Shown here one piece after another: positions 8,755 to 17,335 of a stretch of 52,442 nt of DNA (position 1 is the stretch's first letter; each line of letters opens with the position of its first letter). The translations under genes were made by a program, and so were the position numbers. The stretch spans positions 1 to 52,442 of the forward strand of contig CAZPOP010000022.1 of NCBI GenBank assembly GCA_964588305.1. The letters are read 5' to 3'. Source of the stretch: SM1-73 sp964588305. Its GTDB lineage: Bacteria > Zixibacteria > MSB-5A5 > SM1-73. The notes beneath the pieces were generated by a model. The model had not been told where the DNA came from, ran no database searches, and saw nothing but the letters and a program-made list of their open reading frames with translations.

Positions 8755-9690
8755 ATGAATGAGATGGTAAAACTTATCACCGGGAATTCAAATAGACCCT
8801 TAGCCCAAAAGATAAGCGACTATCTGAAAATTCCTCTCTGCGATGCGGAGGTCAAAAGGTTCTCGGACGGAGAGATAGCGGTCAAGATAAACGAGAACAT
8901 TCGGGGAACTGATGTTTTCGTAATACAATCCACCAATCCTCCGGCGGAGAATCTGCTTGAGCTTCTGGTGATTATCGACGCCGCCAGGAGAGCTTCCGCC
9001 GAAAGAATAACCGCGGTCATCCCTTACTACGGATATGCCCGGCAGGATAGAAAGGATCAGCCCCGAGTTCCCATAACTTCCAAACTGGTTGCCAATCAAA
9101 TAGTAGCCTCAGGGGCAGACAGGGTTCTGACCATGGATTTACATGCGGCTCAGATTCAGGGGTTCTTTGATATTCCCATGGATCACCTGTTTTCCAATCC
9201 CGTGTTTCACGATTATTTTGCCAATTTCCAGGCCGACCAGTGGGTGGTGTTGGCCGATTTGGGCAGCATGAAAATGGTCAGAAACTTCGCCAAGAGGCTT
9301 GCCATGCCCTTTGCGGTCCTGGACAAGAAAAGGCACGTGGCCAACCAGGTGGAGGTCTTAAATGTGATCGGAGAGGTGGAGGGCAAAAACGTGCTCATTC
9401 GGGATGATATCGTGGACACGGCCGGAACTCTGACACAGGCAGCAGAGTTTCTGATCAAACAGGGAGCAAAAGAGATTTATGCCTGTTGTACCCATGCTGT
9501 TCTGTCCGGCAGAGCCTTAGAATTGATTGAGAGATCCTCCATACGGAAGGTGATCATATCAGATACCATAAACACCGAAAATCAGAGACTTTCCGGTAAA
9601 TTCGAAATCCTGTCGATCAGCAGCATATTCGGAGAGACCATAAGGCGCATACATGAAGGTGAATCGGTAAGTTCGCTTTTTGAATATTGA
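8755..9690 (+). CDS. prs: Ribose-phosphate pyrophosphokinase
   Basis: Makes PRPP from ribose-5-phosphate and ATP for nucleotide, His and Trp synthesis. 311 residues. It shows FSDGE, the ATP-binding segment YYGYARQDRKDQPRVPITSK (about 95-114), MDLHAAQIQGFFDIP and the PRPP loop DDIVDTAGTL. The frame is open back into the tRNA, but ATG 8755 with AGAGG upstream gives the normal length and avoids overlap. Small deviations from the usual class I text are seen, such as LADLGSMKMVRNFAKRL where most have a PDxG..RA form, and Arg before the PRPP loop. The catalytic signature is intact. Confidence 0.95.
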   Translation: MNEMVKLITGNSNRPLAQKISDYLKIPLCDAEVKRFSDGEIAVKINENIRGTDVFVIQSTNPPAENLLELLVIIDAARRASAERITAVIPYYGYARQDRKDQPRVPITSKLVANQIVASGADRVLTMDLHAAQIQGFFDIPMDHLFSNPVFHDYFANFQADQWVVLADLGSMKMVRNFAKRLAMPFAVLDKKRHVANQVEVLNVIGEVEGKNVLIRDDIVDTAGTLTQAAEFLIKQGAKEIYACCTHAVLSGRALELIERSSIRKVIISDTINTENQRLSGKFEILSISSIFGETIRRIHEGESVSSLFEY

Positions 9691-9710
9691 CCCAAAAGGA
9701 GAGAGAGCTG

Positions 9711-10466
9711 ATGAAAGAGATTGTCATCAAGGCAAAAGCCAGGGACAAGCTTGGCAAGGAGCATGCGAAAAAGCTGAGAGGAAAAGGGATCATCCCGGCC
9801 GTGGTATACGGGGCTCAAACAACTCCTCTGCCTCTGGAGGTAGAGGCCAAGGCATTTCACGCTCTCCTGAGATCAGGTCTGGGAGAAAACATTATCATTA
9901 CCTTAAATATCAATGACCAAAAAAATGGGGACAAGAAAGTTTTGATTCGTGAGCTTCAGCGTGATCCGGTATTGGGGGACATTCTGCACATAGACTTTCA
10001 GCAGATTTCCCTCACCAAGAAGCTCACCATCAATGTCCCTGTCCGCCTTCTGGGAACTCCTATCGGAGTCCAGCAGGATGGAGGAATCCTGCAGCATGTG
10101 CTGAGGGAGTTGGAGGTGGAATGCTTACCTACCGACATACCGGAGAAGATCGAGGTGGACGTCACCAGTTTGAAGATAGGAGACTCCATCCATGTAGGGG
10201 ACATCAAGTTAGAGAGTGTAGAAATGCTCTCTGATCTGCAGGGTTCCGTAGTGAGCGTGGTTCCTCCCACGGTGTTCAAGGAGCCGGAAGTTGCCCCTGC
10301 CGCCGCTGCAGAAGAGCCGGAGGTGATCACCGAGAAGAAAGAAGGGGAGGAGGAGGAGGAGACAAAGGCAGAGAAGAAGGAGGAACCTGAAAAAGGTGCA
10401 AAGGACGAGAAATCTGCCGATTCCAAAACTTCTGGAAAGGAAGAGAAGAAGAAGGAAGAGAAATGA
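9711..10466 (+). CDS. rplY: 50S ribosomal protein L25/Ctc with acidic C-terminal extension
   Basis: Binds 5S rRNA in the large subunit. The N-terminal L25 domain (residues 1-95: KARDKLGKEHAKKLRGKGIIPAVVYG) is followed by the beta-rich TL5/CTC domain (to about 185: VPVRLLGTPIGVQQDGGILQ...VECLPTDIPEKIEVDV). After that comes a long Glu/Lys-rich tail (about 60 residues). ATG 9711 has AAGGAGAG upstream; an earlier TTG at 9687 would overlap prs and lacks support. It begins 20 bases after prs. A peptidyl-tRNA hydrolase gene, often next in this order, is absent here; a lipoprotein gene follows instead. Confidence 0.93.
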   Translation: MKEIVIKAKARDKLGKEHAKKLRGKGIIPAVVYGAQTTPLPLEVEAKAFHALLRSGLGENIIITLNINDQKNGDKKVLIRELQRDPVLGDILHIDFQQISLTKKLTINVPVRLLGTPIGVQQDGGILQHVLRELEVECLPTDIPEKIEVDVTSLKIGDSIHVGDIKLESVEMLSDLQGSVVSVVPPTVFKEPEVAPAAAAEEPEVITEKKEGEEEEETKAEKKEEPEKGAKDEKSADSKTSGKEEKKKEEK

Positions 10467-10574
10467 GGCATTCCGGTTGTCCCTATCCCAAGTTCGAGGC
10501 CAAGAGAGAATTCCCACGGGGCCAGCTCTCAGTTTTTTAATTCCGACTGATCTATGGAGTGAAGGTAAGACCAG

Positions 10575-10979
10575 ATGAGAAACAGACCTACATTTTCACC
10601 CTACTTGGCATGTCTTCTTAGTTTTGTGATCTTGACCAGCTGTGGCAGTATCGAAAACAGGACTGAACAGAGGGCTAAGGAGAGGGTAACCCAGTTCATC
10701 CGCCTAATGTCGGAGGACCAAATAGAAGAGGCGGAAGAGCTTCTGAGCAAAGAACTTGCGGGAGGCGAAAGCAAAGAGCTTTTCTTGGACAGTTACGATA
10801 ATTGGCAGCTCAAGGATACAAGTATCGTGATCGAAGTGGGCGATTTGACTTTTCATGTTAAAGACGATAGCAATAGGGCTGTAGTGTCGCTTTCCGTACG
10901 CAATGAGAGACTCCAGTTTGCCAGGCGCGCCAGCATGCCGTTGAAGTTTGAGAAAGGAGACTGGTACATCGGAGGATGA
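10575..10979 (+). CDS. Small unknown lipoprotein
   Basis: 134 residues. A signal peptide ends in a lipobox LTSC (Cys near residue 23), so the mature protein is probably lipid-anchored. The mature part is about 110 residues: a charged helix (RAKERVTQFIRLMSEDQIEEAEELLSKEL), then short beta strands ending GDWYIGG. This is reminiscent of small NTF2-like/DUF4878-type lipoproteins, but I cannot assign a family. Its TGA overlaps the ATG of rmlA (ATGA), so it is translated with the rhamnose operon and may be its first gene. Confidence 0.75.
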   Translation: MRNRPTFSPYLACLLSFVILTSCGSIENRTEQRAKERVTQFIRLMSEDQIEEAEELLSKELAGGESKELFLDSYDNWQLKDTSIVIEVGDLTFHVKDDSNRAVVSLSVRNERLQFARRASMPLKFEKGDWYIGG

Positions 10980-11710
10980 AAGGTGTCATATTGGCGGGGG
11001 GGTTAGGCAAAAGGCTTTATCCCTTAACCAAGATAACCAACAAGCATCTTCTCCCGGTCCATGACAAGCCCATGATCTTCTATCCCTTGCAGACGTTGAT
11101 CAATGCAGGGATCGATGACATCCTGATCGTCACCGGAGGGAATCACGCCGGAGATTTCTTAAGGCTTCTGGGCAATGGCAAGGAGTTTGGCTTAAAGCAC
11201 ATCAATTACACCTATCAGGAAGGCGAAGGGGGGATCGCCGCGGCTCTGGGCTTGGCCGAGCATTTCGCGGATGGCGACAAGATTATGGTCATCCTGGGGG
11301 ACAACATAATCGAAGGGAACATCATCCGGCAGGTGAATGCTTTTAGAAAGCAAAAAGAGGGAGCGAAAATACTCCTAAAAGAAATCCCCGATCCTGAGCG
11401 CTTCGGCGTGCCCCAAATAATCGACGACAGGATAGTGAAAATCGAGGAGAAACCAAAAATCCCTAAGTCGAATTTCGCAGTGATCGGCTTTTACATGTAC
11501 GATGACAAGGTCTTCGACGTCATCCGAAGTTTGACCCCTTCTGCTCGGGGGGAATTGGAGATCACCGATGTCAGCAATGCTTATATCAAGGAAGGGAAAA
11601 TGACCTACGACATTTTGGAGGGATGGTGGTCTGACGCCGGAACCTTCGAATCCCTTCTCCGGGCAGGTAACCTGGTAGCCCAAAGCGGCGCCAATAAGAT
11701 GGAACTATAA
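10976..11710 (+). CDS. rmlA: Glucose-1-phosphate thymidylyltransferase (short form)
   Basis: Joins dTTP and glucose-1-phosphate to dTDP-glucose, the first step to dTDP-L-rhamnose. 244 residues. The nucleotide-binding N-terminus is MKGVILAGGLGKRLYPLTK (Lys where many have Thr in GGxGTRL), followed by NKHLLPVHDKPMIFYPLQTL, ILGDNI (metal/nucleotide Asp) and EITDVSNAYI. WWSDAGTFESL near the C-terminus is diagnostic. It lacks the C-terminal allosteric extension of the about 290-residue enterobacterial RmlA. It overlaps the lipoprotein gene by four bases and is followed by the other rml genes. Confidence 0.9.
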   Translation: MKGVILAGGLGKRLYPLTKITNKHLLPVHDKPMIFYPLQTLINAGIDDILIVTGGNHAGDFLRLLGNGKEFGLKHINYTYQEGEGGIAAALGLAEHFADGDKIMVILGDNIIEGNIIRQVNAFRKQKEGAKILLKEIPDPERFGVPQIIDDRIVKIEEKPKIPKSNFAVIGFYMYDDKVFDVIRSLTPSARGELEITDVSNAYIKEGKMTYDILEGWWSDAGTFESLLRAGNLVAQSGANKMEL

Positions 11711-11760
11711 CCAGATTTTTGTGGGGACCATCAATCGCCTGCATCCCAGAGGAGTCCGGC

Positions 11761-12216
11761 ATGATTCATGGAGTGGTGACCAAGAAGTTGAACGTGAGAT
11801 CAGATGAACGGGGACGTCTGATGGAGATAATCCGGAAAGACGACCAACTGTTTCTCAAATTCGGGCAGGTTTACGTGACCACGGTCTATCCCGGCGTGGT
11901 CAAGGGCTGGCACTATCACAGAAAGCAGATCGACAATTTTGCAGTGGTCAAAGGAATGATCAAGCTAGTGTTGTATGACAATAGAGATGATTCCCCCACC
12001 AAAGGTGAAATAAACGAATTCTTCTTGGGCGAACACGGCCCCTCGCTGGTTCAAATCCCTAATCTCGTGCTTCATGGTTTCAAGTGCATAAGCCAGGAGG
12101 AAGCCATCTGCATCAACTGTCCCACCGAAGTTTTCAATTACCAGCAGCCAGATGAGTTTAAGCTGGACCCCCATAAAAACGATATTCCTTACAGCTGGGA
12201 GAGAAAGGATGGATAG
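11761..12216 (+). CDS. rmlC: dTDP-4-dehydrorhamnose 3,5-epimerase-family cupin
   Basis: About 151 residues, an RmlC-like double-stranded beta-helix. In context it should epimerise dTDP-4-keto-6-deoxyglucose at C3 and C5. It contains DERGRLMEIIRKDD at the start, the metal-site-like GWHYHRKQIDNF where classical RmlC has RGLHYQ, then FFLGEHGPSLVQIPNLVLHGF. This places it in the shorter sugar-cupin branch rather than classical RmlC. A 3,4-ketoisomerase-like activity is a less likely alternative. ATG 11761 follows AGAGGAG; the longer open frame from 11719 lacks such a site. The operon position between rmlA and rmlB supports the role. Confidence 0.72.
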   Translation: MIHGVVTKKLNVRSDERGRLMEIIRKDDQLFLKFGQVYVTTVYPGVVKGWHYHRKQIDNFAVVKGMIKLVLYDNRDDSPTKGEINEFFLGEHGPSLVQIPNLVLHGFKCISQEEAICINCPTEVFNYQQPDEFKLDPHKNDIPYSWERKDG

Positions 12217-12352
12217 CGAGAAAAGCTGCATCATCAAAGCATCTAAGGGACTCACTGATGTGATGGTGAAGAAATTCCTGCTGTTTCGAATAGGCAGCAA
12301 GACACAGCAACGGCATATCGGACGCAAGAGAAACTGAAGGCAAAACTGGATT

Positions 12353-13366
12353 ATGAAAATCTTGGTCACCGGGGGTGCCGGATTTATCGGATCTAACTTC
12401 ATCAAATATATCTCTTCGGAATATCCTCATTATAAGATAGTGAATCTCGACAAACTGACCTATGCCGGGAATCTGAATAACCTCTCGGGCACGGAGGGCA
12501 ATCCTAACTATCAATTCGTAAAGGGAGACATTTGCGATCGAAGAATGGTTCAGGAGATCGTCGGAGACAAAATCGATGTGATGGTCAACTTCGCGGCCGA
12601 GACCCATGTGGACAGATCCATTTATGATCCCAATATTTTCGTCAAGACCAATGTCTTGGGGACCCAGGTTTTGCTCGAGTCGGCGCTGAAGTTTAGGATA
12701 GAAAGGTTCGTCCAGATTTCCACTGATGAGGTTTACGGAAGCTCGCCAGAACTCCTCTTTACCGAATCGTCTCCGCTTTTGCCCAACAGTCCTTACGCCG
12801 CCAGTAAAGCGTCGGCGGATCTATTGACTCGCTCTTATCACAAGACCTTCGGTGTGGATACGGTGATTGCCCGCTCGACCAACAACTATGGCCCCTGTCA
12901 ATTCCCGGAAAAACTGATTCCGCTTTTCATCACCAATGCCCTCTCAGGTCAAGAATTGCCCCTCTACGGAGATGGCCTTTACGTCCGGGACTGGCTTTAC
13001 GTGGAGGATCACTGCAAAGCTTTGGATTCGGTGTTACACAAGGGCAAGGTCGGGGAAATCTACAATATCGGCGCAAATTGTGAGAAGACTAATTTGGAGA
13101 TAGGCGAGTTGATCTTAGAAAGGCTGAACAAGCCAAAGTCTTTAATAAAACATGTCAAGGACAGACCTGCCCACGACCGCAGATACGCCCTCGATTCCGC
13201 CAAGATAAGAGACGAGTTGAGCTGGAAGCCTGACACTCCCTTCGAAAAGGGGCTGGCCCAAACTGTGGACTGGTATATTGCCAACCAGAAATGGTGGGAA
13301 GATATCAAAACCGGTGAATACTCGGAATATTACCGGAAACATTATGTTCTCAGGGATTCATCCTGA
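12353..13366 (+). CDS. rmlB: dTDP-glucose 4,6-dehydratase
   Basis: Second step of dTDP-rhamnose synthesis. 337 residues, extended SDR: Rossmann motif VTGGAGFIGSNF (5-16), FAAETHVDRSI, STDEVYG with the catalytic Asp-Glu, and the Tyr-x3-Lys in SPYAASKASADL. RSTNNYGPCQFPEKLIP and LYGDGLYVRDWLYVEDH are RmlB signatures. ATG 12353. A 136-base gap separates it from the cupin gene; a 42-codon open frame there is not supported. The usual substrate specificity is inferred from the operon. Confidence 0.94.
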   Translation: MKILVTGGAGFIGSNFIKYISSEYPHYKIVNLDKLTYAGNLNNLSGTEGNPNYQFVKGDICDRRMVQEIVGDKIDVMVNFAAETHVDRSIYDPNIFVKTNVLGTQVLLESALKFRIERFVQISTDEVYGSSPELLFTESSPLLPNSPYAASKASADLLTRSYHKTFGVDTVIARSTNNYGPCQFPEKLIPLFITNALSGQELPLYGDGLYVRDWLYVEDHCKALDSVLHKGKVGEIYNIGANCEKTNLEIGELILERLNKPKSLIKHVKDRPAHDRRYALDSAKIRDELSWKPDTPFEKGLAQTVDWYIANQKWWEDIKTGEYSEYYRKHYVLRDSS

Positions 13367-13390
13367 AGGCTTCATCCTGAAGGAAAAGAG

Positions 13391-14290
13391 GTGAAGACAG
13401 TCCTAATCACCGGGGCCAATGGGCTTCTGGGACAGAAGCTGGTCAAGGATTTCCATCCTCAGTACAAAGTCATTGCCTGCGATCTGCAGCCTCAGAGTTA
13501 CCTCACTCTTCCGGATCTCTCCTACGAAAGTCTGAATATAACGGACCGACGGAAGTTGGGATTTCAGATATCTCTCTATAATCCAGAGGTCGTTGTCAAT
13601 GCGGCTGCATATACGGATGTGGACGGGTGCGAAATTCACAAGGACGAGGCCTGGGCTGTGAATGTGGGAGGAGTTAAGAATTTGGTGAATCTCTGCAAGA
13701 AGCAAAGGATTAAGTTGATTCACCTCTCTACTGATTATGTTTTCAACGGAGAGGAAGGACCATACTCCGAAGATGATCTACCCGATCCCGTGAATTTCTA
13801 TGGAGAGACAAAATTGGAAAGCGAGAAGGTCATAAAGGACAGCGGGATCGATTTCCTCATTATCAGAACCAACGTCCTCTACGGATTCGGGAGTGAGCTG
13901 AAGCCCGATTTCTTTTTATCCCTTTTGGATAAGCTTTCCAAGAACAAAATAATCAAAATCGTAACCGATCAGTTCAATAATCCCACCTTTGTTGACGACC
14001 TCTCTTTATGCATCTTTGAGATGGTCAAAAAAGACGTTTCCGGAGTCTACCACATTGGGGGCTCTGAATATCTTTCCCGCTACGACTTTGCAATAAAAGT
14101 GGCAAGGAGTTTTGACTTCGACAAGAACAATATCCTGCCGACTAAGACGGAACTTCTGCAGCAACAAGCCAAAAGGCCATACAAGGGCGGCCTCAGAACC
14201 GACAAAGCTCGGAAGGTACTGAACACCCGGCTCTTGAGCGTAGACGAGGGGCTGGATTGCATAAAGCAGAGCGGTAAGTTGAAAGACTAG
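13391..14290 (+). CDS. rmlD: dTDP-4-dehydrorhamnose reductase
   Basis: Last step to dTDP-L-rhamnose. 299 residues, SDR with GANGLLGQKLVKDF at residues 7-20, VVNAAAYTDVDGCE, LSTDYVFNG and YGETKLESE (Tyr-x3-Lys). DQFNNPTFVDDL is typical of RmlD. It starts at GTG 13391 with AAAAGAG upstream, 24 bases after rmlB. It closes the set rmlA-rmlC-rmlB-rmlD. A hairpin without T-run (14347-14380) lies downstream. Confidence 0.92.
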   Translation: MKTVLITGANGLLGQKLVKDFHPQYKVIACDLQPQSYLTLPDLSYESLNITDRRKLGFQISLYNPEVVVNAAAYTDVDGCEIHKDEAWAVNVGGVKNLVNLCKKQRIKLIHLSTDYVFNGEEGPYSEDDLPDPVNFYGETKLESEKVIKDSGIDFLIIRTNVLYGFGSELKPDFFLSLLDKLSKNKIIKIVTDQFNNPTFVDDLSLCIFEMVKKDVSGVYHIGGSEYLSRYDFAIKVARSFDFDKNNILPTKTELLQQQAKRPYKGGLRTDKARKVLNTRLLSVDEGLDCIKQSGKLKD

Positions 14291-14346
14291 TAGCCGAAGA
14301 TTCAAACCCCCATTGATGAGAGAAGCCAGCCTGCTTCTGGGTTGAC

Positions 14347-14380
14347 ATTATTATCCAGGCCGATGCCGTGGGATGATAAT
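14347..14380 (+). repeat. Hairpin downstream of rmlD
   Basis: ATTATTATCC (14347-14356) pairs with GGATGATAAT (14371-14380) with one G-T pair. No T-run follows; it may still mark the end of the rml transcript. Confidence 0.4.
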
Positions 14381-14852
14381 ATCCCAAGCAGACAGCGGAT
14401 GTCGGATGGCTTCCTTCGGTCGCAACCTAACCTCGCGAACCTGGCTTTCCTCTTTTCTCCCCCTCTCGACAAAATGGAGAGCAAAATGTGGCACTCCAGC
14501 GACGCCTCACGATTGTGGCTCCGTCCGTAGTGAGCGAGGTCAAATTCTGTCCTGAACCGAATCGAGCCTCGCCTGGCCACTAAGTGATGAACCATCCAAC
14601 TCGCAGCCATGCACTTAGAACCCTCCTTTTTTTGAATTCCCGGAAACCTATGGCAAGCCCATATGGCCGTTCGACATAGGAAAAAACAGGGGAGGGGCTT
14701 GGAACGGCAGGGAGCTCTTGCTTATTGTTGGCCCCTGATGGATAACAGCACCTCTCCTCCACAGTTAAGAAGCTAAAGAACGCCAGCATGAATGCTTGCC
14801 AGGAGCGTGAATAAACCTGTAGAGATAAAGTGGCCTAAGGCGAAAAATTATC

Positions 14853-14881
14853 TTGACAACATTTATCTTCCGACGTAATTT
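14853..14881 (+). promoter_or_regulatory. Sigma-70-type promoter for the beta-helix/dockerin gene
   Basis: TTGACA (14853-14858), a 17-bp spacer and TAATTT (14876-14881). It would give a leader of about 310 bases before the ATG at 15201. Confidence 0.55.
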
Positions 14882-15103
14882 TGTGTACATAAAGGCAAAC
14901 ATTTCTAGAAGAAAGTCAACGAATCCCTGAGGGCTTCTAGGCATCCGGGCGACCGGTCCTCACGAAAAGGGACAAAGTTCTCGCAGTTTCGTGGGCATTG
15001 GCCTCCATGATTGACAGCAAATCCTCTTCACCGGGGAGTAGACCAAATAATGGCCAAAAAGCACAAAGCTCGCTGGAATGAGCCAGAAAGAAGGGAGGTA
15101 GAA

Positions 15104-15127
15104 ATGATATCGTGTCGCGGCCCTTAA
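15104..15127 (+). CDS. Possible 7-codon leader peptide before the beta-helix gene
   Basis: ATG 15104 is preceded by AAGGGAGG at ideal spacing (5 bases) and reads MISCRGP then stop. It is followed by a 10-bp hairpin (15132-15156) and then the main gene with its own site. Such a strong ribosome site in a leader suggests translation or a regulatory role. Unproven. Confidence 0.35.
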   Translation: MISCRGP

Positions 15128-15131
15128 TCAG

Positions 15132-15156
15132 ATCCTATCCGTTATTCGGTTAGGAT
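15132..15156 (+). promoter_or_regulatory. Leader hairpin
   Basis: ATCCTATCCG-TTATT-CGGTTAGGAT is a 10-bp stem with one T-T mismatch. It lies between the mini-frame and the main gene start; no T-run follows. Confidence 0.5.
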
Positions 15157-15200
15157 AGAACAAAAACACTCTAACCCTCAAACCACATGGGAGGAAAGAA

Positions 15201-16436
15201 ATGAAACTCATAAAATACCTTTTGGCTTTAGTCCTTGTCGCTCTGTCTTACCAACAAGCAGGTGCTTACATCTGTGAGGCCGAAGACGAACCGAGCATAC
15301 GAGAATGCATCGAAGCTGTCTCAGACGGCGATACCGTCCTGGTGTATCCCGGAACCTATTACGGAAACATTGACTTTCTGAACAAAAACATCCTTGTGGC
15401 AAGCCAGTTCATTGAAGACAGCCTTGAGGAAACCATCAAGGCTACGATCATTGATGCGGATGGAGAGGGTTCTGTGGTCACGATGGTCGAGGTTGATGGA
15501 ACCAATGCCGGCATTATCGGGTTCACGTTAAGAAATGGCTGGGCCGAAGGCGGGGGAGGCATCTATTGCCTAAATTCCTCTGGCACAATTGGCCACAACA
15601 TCATAACAAAAAACGCGGCTGGCGTGGGTGGGGGAATTTACGTAAGTGGCTCTTCGCCTGAAATCGATTGCAACCAGATAGTGACTAACGAGGCAGAGGA
15701 GGGCGGGGGTATCGGTTGTAACAATGGTACTTCTGCCGATATATACGGCAACCTGGTAAAAGACAATCACGCAAAGGTGGGCGGAGGTTTGCTCATCACG
15801 GACGCCTCTTCGCCAACCATCAGCAATAACACCATCGACAGCAACTCTGCCGACAAGGGAGGTGGCTTATCCTGCTCGGAATATGCTGCTGCAAGCATTA
15901 AGAACAACCTGATCATGAATAGCCAAGGTGGCTGCGGCATCAACTGTTCAAATGCCTCGGAACTGGTTGTATCATACAACGATGTCTGGAACAATTCCGG
16001 CGGCGATTTTTATGAGTGCCCGGAGGACATCGGCGAAACAAGTTGGGGCGAAAACTGCAATGGCACCCCCTGTGACACCTTTTACAACATCATCGAAGAC
16101 CCGTTGTTTAATCCGGACAGCACCAACTATTCTGTGTTGTGCACTTCCTCTTGCATTGATGCAGGCGACAGATCAGATTCTGTGCCCTCCGGCGGGGGAA
16201 GATGGACAGACATGGGATGGAAGGAGTTTGCTTACATCGTAGGTGACGCCGATGGTAACGGCACCATAGATGTCGGCGACTATGTTTTCTTACAGAACTA
16301 TCTCGATTACCACTGCCACCCACCCTGCCCTTATGGTGCTGGCGACGTTGATTGTACTTGCGAAATCAATCGAAAGGACCTGGACTATCTGCGGGAATAC
16401 CTTTTTTATGGGGGTGACCCCCCTTGTGGAAACTGA
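15201..16436 (+). CDS. Secreted beta-helix protein with C-terminal dockerin-like domain
   Basis: 411 residues. The signal peptide is MKLIKYLLALVLVALSYQQAGA. Residues 30-120 repeat the SDGDTVLVYPGTYYGNIDF entry seen in the partial gene at 1-419. Residues 115-275 are right-handed beta-helix coils with a recurring GGGI/GGGL turn (EGGGGIYC, VGGGIYV, EGGGIGC, VGGGLLI, KGGGLSC). The C-terminus has two calcium-loop-like segments, GDADGNGTIDVGDYVFLQNYL and GDVDCTCEINRKDLDYLREYL, ending YGGDPPC as in dockerins. Likely exported and possibly docked to a cohesin-bearing partner (compare 33021-36601). No catalytic residues of pectate lyases are obvious. ATG 15201 has GGGAGGAAAG upstream. Confidence 0.8.
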   Translation: MKLIKYLLALVLVALSYQQAGAYICEAEDEPSIRECIEAVSDGDTVLVYPGTYYGNIDFLNKNILVASQFIEDSLEETIKATIIDADGEGSVVTMVEVDGTNAGIIGFTLRNGWAEGGGGIYCLNSSGTIGHNIITKNAAGVGGGIYVSGSSPEIDCNQIVTNEAEEGGGIGCNNGTSADIYGNLVKDNHAKVGGGLLITDASSPTISNNTIDSNSADKGGGLSCSEYAAASIKNNLIMNSQGGCGINCSNASELVVSYNDVWNNSGGDFYECPEDIGETSWGENCNGTPCDTFYNIIEDPLFNPDSTNYSVLCTSSCIDAGDRSDSVPSGGGRWTDMGWKEFAYIVGDADGNGTIDVGDYVFLQNYLDYHCHPPCPYGAGDVDCTCEINRKDLDYLREYLFYGGDPPCGN

Positions 16437-16598
16437 AAACTCGACCAATTCGCACACCACGTCAGCATTCAGATACCTTCCGGGCTTGGCTGAAGGGGAA
16501 GTCCTGAGGTGAAAGCTTTCAAGCGCTGACTCGTTGGAAATCACTTCTATTGGTGTGTGCAGTGAAGATGTCTCTGAGATTCAGCATGAACGTACCTG

Positions 16599-17014
16599 AT
16601 GTGGCAAACAGACAAGCTCTTAAGAGTCAGCTTTGACTCCAGGACGCGGAAAGCCTTCAGCTTGGCGAACGGTCAGATCAGAATGGGCTTGCCGACATCA
16701 ATGGAGTCCGAGGTATCCCTACAGGGACAGGTTCAGCCCACGTATCTGGGATTTAACGAAAGATTTAGGCTGACTGAGAATCTTCGGGGTATTTCAACGC
16801 GTCAGACGACAAATCCATCGCTAGCCGTAAAGTTGACAAGTCTGAATGGTAAGACAGAAAACCACAGCCCTGATCGACAAAGTTGGACCTGCAGGACACA
16901 GGACGGTAAGACGGGACAGATGACACCGGCAAAAAGATGGCCTCGGGAATCTACTTCTGTCGGATAGAGGCAGATGAATTCAGGGACACGAAGAAAATGA
17001 TGCTGATGAAATAG
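16599..17014 (+). pseudogene. Decayed exported-protein gene with FlgD-like C-terminal tail
   Basis: Three reading frames have to be joined to rebuild a known tail. One frame gives FRLTEN...AVKLTSLNGKT. A second reads LIDKVGPAGHRTVR. After an apparent 5-base loss of the Trp-Asp part of WDG, the third reads GTDDTGKKMASGIYFCRIEA and DTKKMMLMK then TAG at 17012-17014. The living genes at 39917 and 43304 have the same plan (LVDE...TxxVxWDGxxxxGEEVASGxY...KKMxLM). So this is a dead copy of a type IX-like sorted protein. Its N-terminal domain cannot be recognised. The rest of 16437-17335 holds no other gene. Confidence 0.65.
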
Positions 17015-17335
17015 GGAGCCGCGCAGAACTTGTCCTATCTGGAGGGGAGCCCTCTGGTTCTGAGAATCAGCGGGTTCCCCTTCGTTTTTTATGGCAAAGG
17101 TTAAAGGGAGATTGGGAAATGCCGAAAAAACAAAAGAGGCTCAAACAAAAAGCCGAAAAGTCCATCATTCTTGCGTCCCCGCATGAAACGAGAATCATAA
17201 AGTAGGTTCGTCCCCACAAGCTAAAATCTGGACCCCAACCGGATAATCGGATGTGATTAAGCACCAAGCCTCGTCGTGCTCAGCCCCCGCTTTGCGGGAG
17301 GTCGGGAATCCGCTTCATTCAAAGGAGTCAATTAA

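Larger units (their letters stand above)
14291..15200. other. Long non-coding stretch: rmlD 3' side and beta-helix gene leader
   Basis: No convincing gene is seen in the first 560 bases; the short open frames there are on both strands and have no ribosome sites. The second half holds a promoter (14853-14881), a predicted 310-base leader with a mini-frame (15104-15127) and a hairpin (15132-15156). CACGAAA/TTTCGTG is a further possible stem in the leader. No known riboswitch consensus was recognised. Confidence 0.55.

Noticed and set aside
10505..10540. Weak GAGAG/CTCTC stem with TTTTTT after rplY
   Set aside because: Only five base pairs with a long loop; not enough to call a terminator.
12209..12337. 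42-codon frame between the cupin gene and rmlB
   Set aside because: No recognisable sequence features or good ribosome site; composition fits non-coding gap.
14882..15103. Possible c-di-GMP riboswitch (GGCAAAC text) in the beta-helix leader
   Set aside because: The second conserved block of the class (GACGCAAAGCC-like) is absent, and pairing could not be made to fit.
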